Positions 59,101 through 64,000 of a DNA stretch of 64,000 nt are shown here, piece by piece. The stretch is from Marisa cornuarietis. Taxonomy: Eukaryota; Mollusca; Gastropoda; Architaenioglossa; Ampullariidae. The position numbers and the translations under genes are program-made. Location: assembly GCA_004794655.1 (NCBI GenBank), contig SMMW01000589.1:992001-1056000 (forward strand). Reading direction: 5' to 3'. Each line of letters opens with the position of its first letter. Position 1 is the first letter of the stretch. Below the pieces are notes generated by a model. It was not told the DNA's origin and made no database searches. It worked only from the letters and a program-made list of their open reading frames with translations.

Positions 59101-61655
59101 AAACTGTACAGGTAGGAACAATGGATAAATACACATGTAGCATGGCAGAAAAAGACGATCTCTTACAATGCACTAGTTATATTTGTGAACGTGATTTCTG
59201 CAAAAAGTCCCCAAAACAAACAGTAAGTCACAAGAATCTTAGTTTTTGTAAATATTGAAAACAAATGCTTTTTAATTGCTTGAATAGAATGCCGTGTTTA
59301 TACGACATTGTGAGGCTTTCACGAAACGTCTGCAAATCCATTTAATACGAACCTCCAAACAAAAAAATAATGACGACAAAGTCTTCTAAAATTTCTGTAA
59401 GAGAAAATCGTGTGTATACTCCCTTGTGAGAATTTGTTTTCGGAATGTATATTGCCAAGCGTCCATTTTTGTTTATTAAGATAGTAGCTCAACAACGCAT
59501 TTCTCTGTTAGTATTATTTGACATTAATAGCTACTCTCGTCTTTGGTGATCAAATGGTCTTTTCGGCCTAAAAGGATTGTATACTTGTGGGGAATATTAT
59601 GTTAAAGCTGGGGTCCATTCGACTCAAGTGTGTGGTAGAATGTGGAACTGTATGGTTTAGGAAGAAATGTCTTGTAAACCAATGAACAAGCAGTCTATTT
59701 CAAAATACAATTAGTTCAGTTTAGGTTATTTCTGAAGAAACTCTTAATACAGGCCAAATGCGGTCTTGATACATAATACTTATCAATACGCGGCTTCTGC
59801 AAAAAGATGTAAAAGATCTTAAACCGTCAGTTGTAAGTTGCCCTGGGGAGATACTCAGAGATGACGTTAAAACAGCGAAATACATCCGGCAAATAACATT
59901 TTGCGGTCGTTTGTAAGAGGACGTCTTAACGAGTAGGTTTTACCATACTGAAATTTTATCGCATTAAACGATGCATGTATTCATCTAATGGGTAGTTTTA
60001 GGATAGATCGACATGCAACGTTTTTATATACCTCCTCAATACCAGAGGTTTGGACTGTTTATAGGTATCTCGATAACTGGCACGACGAATTTTGTTAGGT
60101 TTTATAGACTAAATCAAAGAGTGGTACGCATATTTAGGGAATATCAGTATCAATATCAGATGACTAACGTCACATTATATACTAGCCCAAACAAGATAAC
60201 ATTTCCTTAAGTCTGACATTGAAATGACTACTTACTACTTTGTTGGATGAGGATGTCGGACAGGGTGCGGAGGTCTGACGTCTGAAAGGCAAAGTTTCGG
60301 TCTCCAGTGGCCAGGAAGTCGTAGATACAGGGCATGTTGGTGTCGCCGCACAGAACCTTGGCTTCTGTCAGTCGAGACGGGTCCACCTCGTCCAAGAAGA
60401 CAGGTTGAAAGTCTTGCTGATAGAAGTCCGCTGGTCCCATTCTTGCCTCGTATCGCATGATACTGTTGTTGGCGTTGACCAGCCCTACAGACACAGGTGA
60501 TCCTCAGGAAAACTGGACATTAACCTATGTATATAGTGACATCGCCGTGTATGTCAACAGACAGCATATAGCCCTCCATCAGCTTTTATCTTTTTCATTT
60601 TTGTTAAAGCAAACAAACGTATGCATACTTTATAAGTAAGTTGTATTATTCTTTATGCAGCTTACATTTGTTGACAAACAAGTTTAAAATCTGGCGCTCG
60701 CTCAAACTGTTGTTCAAACGCTCTCCACTTGGCAGAATAAAGTCGTCTGTCTCGTCGCCATTGAAGTTTCCCAGCGCCCCTTTCGTCAAATTCCGGAAGT
60801 TGCGAGGCATAGCAATTCCAATCACCAAGGCTTTCATACGGATGTAAATCTGTAGGCTGATACCTTAACAAACGTTAAATGTAAAATTATTAAATTATTA
60901 ATTGTCCTGTTCACAAGCATTTAAATGAAAATTTGGCTCTTTCTTGGAACTCTTTTTTGTAATTGCATTCTTTCATTGATCTATTCTTTCGAGAAAAGAA
61001 AGCACTTCACGAAAATTGCCAGCTGATGAGTAAGAAAAAAAATAACACAGTTCTTTCTACTCTTCTTTTTCATTGCAACACATTTTAATACTAATTATCT
61101 GATAATTGATAATATGGAAGCAGTGTTTAAATTAGTATGTTTCATTTAGTAATAAGCTTAAAAAAACATAAAAGATTTACAAGTTCTTTTAAAGCCTTCA
61201 CTGACCAGACGGAAAGCTGACAACACACGTGTCGTTATCTCGTGTCAGCATAACACTTCCGTCGTCAACAATGAAGTTGTCTCCCTCTTGCACAAAACGG
61301 GTGGTATAGTCTCTACCACCGGCGTAGACAATCATAGCTGTTAGAAAGAAATCAATTAACCTTCAGAAACTGAATAACTGAAATGGAGCAGCACTCATTT
61401 GTCACAGGAAAAGACTACATCCTAAGTTTGATTCTGTGGAAATTAAAAGGTAAAAGAAGCAAAAGATGAGGGTTGGAAACACAAACAAATCCGTTTCCTT
61501 GGATAGGAGAGTAAAACTGCTTATAAAGGAAAGAAAAACAAGCAATAGGTATCACTTCACCTCAAATGGCTGTGCATATATTTTTGTGGACGACTGTGCT
61601 ACATCACAATCTGTAGCAAGAAATACGAGCAAAACTAAAACCCATCTCTCACACA

Positions 61656-61702
<47 letters not shown>

Positions 61703-61729
61703 GCACGCGCACGCGCGCACGCGCACACG

Positions 61730-61790
<61 letters not shown>

Positions 61791-64000
61791 CTGACTCGTG
61801 TTAGTGTTGGGGTCGATCTGCAGGAAGACCCTCACTCCGTTCTCCTCCGCCCCGACCGCCGAAAAGACAGTTCCGTTGGTGGGCGTTCCCGGCCGAAGCT
61901 CCGCCCTCTGTGTCCGGGCCTGAAGGGTGAAATTGACGTTGGGGGTGTTCAAGTTGATCAGCGTGATCTCTCCCAGACCGTTATAGAGGTACCTCCTGCC
62001 ATCCATGGTCGTTATCTGGGGGTCACCGTACAAGGGTGCTGACAAGACAGGAAATGTTATCTTTTACAAAAGAACAGGTGTTTAGTGATGCATGTAAATG
62101 ACACGCCCTATGCGAAAATTCTAAAATATCCCTATACCAAGTTTATTAGGAGCAGTTCATTAATGACACTCAACTCTACGTCCCTCCCCGCACTCCTCTG
62201 TGAAGAATGGATCGTACCTCACTTCCCTCTGCTCAATGGGATCGACCTTTGACATACTCTCTTTATCCTATACAAAAGGTTAACCGCTATCCTTTATTTA
62301 CTCACTCCATTCTATTGCTGGGTTGGGATCGCATTTTCCGATGGGACGTAGATTGTAGAAGCGACGGCACTGTTTGTTTGTCCCGTGCTCACAACACGCA
62401 ACGTGCGGGATCCTGTCCTCTAAGTCGTACAGCTTCCCTTGAGCGAAAACTAAGGGGTTAAAGGCCAGCGCCGCTCCGGCAAATGGTGGAGATGTGATGA
62501 GCATGTCAAGTGTGTCTGGCTTCAGAGGATTGGTGGAGTAGCAGCACTCCTGCACACACAGACTTTGTGCTGAATACGTTTAAGAGCAGAAACGTCTACA
62601 GTCACTGTTTTCTATGCACACGTTATCCCACATCAGGAAGCTGATAATAATAACATAATAACAACGTGATCAACCTTACTTCTAAACATTCGAAAAAAAT
62701 AAGCTTACAGGACTTCTTATTGCTAGAAATGAAAAAAATCATTATTTTAATGTGGACGGCTCAAAAAGTGTTGTAATTTACACGCTCTTATTCAGGGGTA
62801 AATGTATATGTAAAAATAAGAACTCTTTGGTTTTTCTATTATATTACATACTCAGTACATGTACTAAACATTATAAGGCGTTTTCTAGCTCCAAGGCTTT
62901 GGACACACATGTCTTTATGACGGTGTCGAAGTATATCCTATAGGCTTACAGCTTATATAGCCTTATATAGTCAGCTCTGGACTGCTATACAGACCTTTCC
63001 AAAGGGAGCGAACTGTCCTGTGCGAGCCACGTTAAGGATGTAGCACTCGAAGTGGTTTTTTTCGTCCCTACGGTGAGACCTCCACTGGCCGACGATACCT
63101 CTGAAAATTCCTCTTCTCGAACAAGGGCATTTGGGTAGGGCGGCAAAGCCTGCCTCTCTCTGTTTTTTCATGTTCTTGTTCCTACGAAGCCAGGCTTGGC
63201 ATATCTTAGTGTAGCTGGCTGGGATCTTGCCTAGTTCGTAGACCCAGTACCCTTTGTATCCTGATCAAGAGAAAGGGTCGAAACAATAAAGTGTAACTAG
63301 AAATGTCTGATCCATTTTGTGGTAACCATCCTTTCTTGAATGATCCCTATTGATCTATTTGAAAAACGCCTTTGTCGTTGTTACTTTAATTTTAAAATAA
63401 ATTAATGACTCTTTTCTAATATTTCAGTTGTCTTTCTCTTTTCCCACTCTTTTTATTTTTCTGTTTGGTTGTTTTTTTGTTTGGTTAATTTCTTGTTTGG
63501 TTGTTTTTTTTTTGTTTGTTATTTTTTTCTTTGGTTTCGTGTTTATTTTTTGGTCTTCCGTCTAATTTACTCAGTCACCCTCTCATCCGCTCTCATTTAG
63601 GCCTGATCCATTGATCGCTCGCTCAGTTAGTCAAGTTAGCAAACATGAACTCATTGAACGATGCAATTAATATTGAAAGTTTTTCATCAAAGCACCTGGG
63701 TATGTACAAGAGATCCCTTACAAAAGAAAGGGACGTAATGGAAATAAATAAATTGACTCCAACTCTTATTTTTCAATTCAAGACTGACCTGTGTTTCCAA
63801 AGTATTTGTCGATTTCATACGCCTGTTCAGTTCCTGAGTATATGTTTGGCTGGAATGTTGTGACTTCTCCTTTCGCGACTCCCATCTGAATGGTGTACCA
63901 GCGGCCTGGGTAGAGCCAGGTCATGTGACCTACCCGGTATTGGACCAGAGCGTAAGACACTGACCAGTCGGTGACCAGAGCCACTTGAAACGTGGCGTCA
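51307..64000 (-). CDS. Gene A, 3' half: NIDO-AMOP-VWD-cadherin-like-EGF-mucin stalk protein with anchor-like tail (partial)
   Basis: Seventeen inferred exons: 63789-64000 (cut by the window edge), 62995-63260, 62306-62549, 61787-62038, 61206-61337, 60666-60863, 60236-60484, 58600-58807, 56674-57779, 56356-56478, 55074-55199, 54089-54217, 53570-53692, 53002-53265, 52421-52537, 52070-52198 and 51307-51836. Except for the first VWD exon (252 against 255 nt) and the last, all match gene B exons 21-35 exactly in length and phase. It ends in a Ser/Thr-rich repeat stalk and a hydrophobic C-terminus without a cytoplasmic tail, so the protein is probably membrane- or GPI-anchored, unlike gene B. The 5' half, presumably SRCR and CUB, lies beyond 64000. 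Confidence 0.85.
52070..56478 (-). CDS. Gene A EGF exons (seven exons, eight modules)
   Basis: Exons 56356-56478, 55074-55199, 54089-54217, 53570-53692, 53002-53265, 52421-52537 and 52070-52198, all phase 1. Module starts: [57 protein letters not shown] with [24 protein letters not shown] and [13 protein letters not shown]. Most carry the calcium-binding DxD/NEC start. A 0.8-kb intron (54218-55073) and a 1.2-kb intron (55200-56355) hold only a dispersed repeat and simple sequence (TA/TG near 56140-56170). Confidence 0.9.
55291..55364 (+). repeat. Dispersed ~75-bp repeat, copy 2
   Basis: Second copy of the repeat at 50932-51009, in an EGF-region intron of gene A. Sequence similarity stops on both sides. 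Confidence 0.8.
56674..57779 (-). CDS. Gene A exon with eight EGF modules
   Basis: 1,106 nt, phase 2 in, 1 out, the same length as 27397-28502. It encodes [15 protein letters not shown] (end of the cadherin-like unit), then eight EGF-type modules in the same order as gene B, including [14 protein letters not shown] and an Asn-rich [13 protein letters not shown] module. 56829-57040 is identical to gene B by eye. The long plus-strand open frames opposite this exon are shadows of its regular codon pattern. Confidence 0.93.
58600..58807 (-). CDS. Gene A cadherin-like repeat
   Basis: 208 nt. [55 protein letters not shown] and TPFKIE. Same layout as 29676-29883; VDPD and DRLTYRL are the cadherin-like signature. 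Confidence 0.77.
58808..60235. other. Intron of gene A
   Basis: 1.4 kb of AT-rich sequence. The 76-codon plus-strand frame at 59028-59258 has no recognised domain and no splice context. Nothing else is seen. Confidence 0.5.
60236..60484 (-). CDS. Gene A post-VWD segment (mucin-4-like)
   Basis: 249 nt, phase 1 to 1. [55 protein letters not shown] and [10 protein letters not shown]. Colinear with 30202-30450. Confidence 0.82.
60666..62038 (-). CDS. Gene A VWD domain
   Basis: Exons 61787-62038 (252 nt), 61206-61337 (132 nt) and 60666-60863 (198 nt). [32 protein letters not shown] and [47 protein letters not shown] and [27 protein letters not shown] and [14 protein letters not shown]. The GDPH motif is GDPQ here. 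The first exon runs directly into a (GT)n repeat on the coding strand, so its donor must be one of the GT units; phase 1 is required, and the first that fits ends the exon at 61787. Confidence 0.87.
61651..61790. repeat. (CACG)n / (CGCA)n / (AC)n compound microsatellite over a splice donor
   Basis: 140 bases of alternating purine-pyrimidine sequence, GC-rich in the middle and pure AC at the upper end. Its upper edge is the 3' boundary of the first VWD exon of gene A. Gene B has no such repeat at the same place. Confidence 0.95.
62306..63260 (-). CDS. Gene A AMOP domain
   Basis: Exons 62995-63260 (266 nt) and 62306-62549 (244 nt). [70 protein letters not shown] and [14 protein letters not shown]. 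Same phases (1-0-1) and lengths as in gene B. The donor at 62305 is an ideal GTGAGT. Confidence 0.9.
63789..64000 (-). CDS. Gene A last NIDO exon (cut by window edge)
   Basis: [56 protein letters not shown], donor G|GTCAGT in phase 1. Matches gene B exon 34358-34574; about five codons would remain upstream of the window edge. The 0.5-kb intron below it is T-rich simple sequence near 63440-63540. Confidence 0.87.

Overview
The window looks like animal nuclear DNA, most likely from a mollusc and possibly a gastropod. The reasons are an intron-rich, AT-rich background, many long microsatellites, an RTE-like LINE, tRNA-derived SINEs, a hAT-type MITE and extracellular proteins built from phase-1 modules. 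Nothing seen fixes the species, so the taxon is an inference.

All convincing genes lie on the minus strand and belong to one tandem family of large extracellular mosaic proteins. The ancestral order appears to be: signal peptide, 2 SRCR domains, 5 CUB domains, NIDO, AMOP, VWD, a cadherin-like repeat, many EGF modules, then a Ser/Thr-rich stalk with a hydrophobic C-terminal tail. The NIDO-AMOP-VWD-EGF core is that of mucin-4-like proteins; the SRCR/CUB front resembles DMBT1-like scavenger proteins. I placed exons by eye from splice sites, reading frame and exact exon-length agreement between copies. I know of no named family with this whole order, so I give no gene symbols.

From high to low coordinate (5' to 3' on the minus strand): gene A (64000 to 51307) is its 3' half, from NIDO to the stalk and anchor-like tail; its 5' half lies outside the window. 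Gene B (46094 to at least 20605) has its own signal peptide and runs from SRCR to an expanded EGF array, but no stalk or tail exon is visible. Instead a second SRCR2-CUB5 set (unit D, 19847 to 10658) follows at once, with no visible signal-peptide exon, in matching splice phase. It ends in a short terminal exon with an AATAAA 95 bases downstream. The simplest reading is one fused gene of about 3,396 codons; two broken neighbours is the alternative. Gene C (4023 to below 1) is the 5' start of a further copy: signal peptide, SRCR1 and half of SRCR2.

The two intergenic stretches (4.0-10.6 kb and 46.1-51.3 kb) each sit upstream of a signal-peptide exon and share short conserved blocks. The first also holds a hAT MITE with a perfect 8-bp target duplication, a SINE and an uninterrupted 798-codon LINE ORF. 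Introns are mostly unique AT-rich sequence with microsatellites. No rRNA, functional tRNA, CRISPR or prokaryotic feature was found. The proteins are expected to be secreted or surface-anchored recognition or adhesion proteins; that function is inferred from domain content only.
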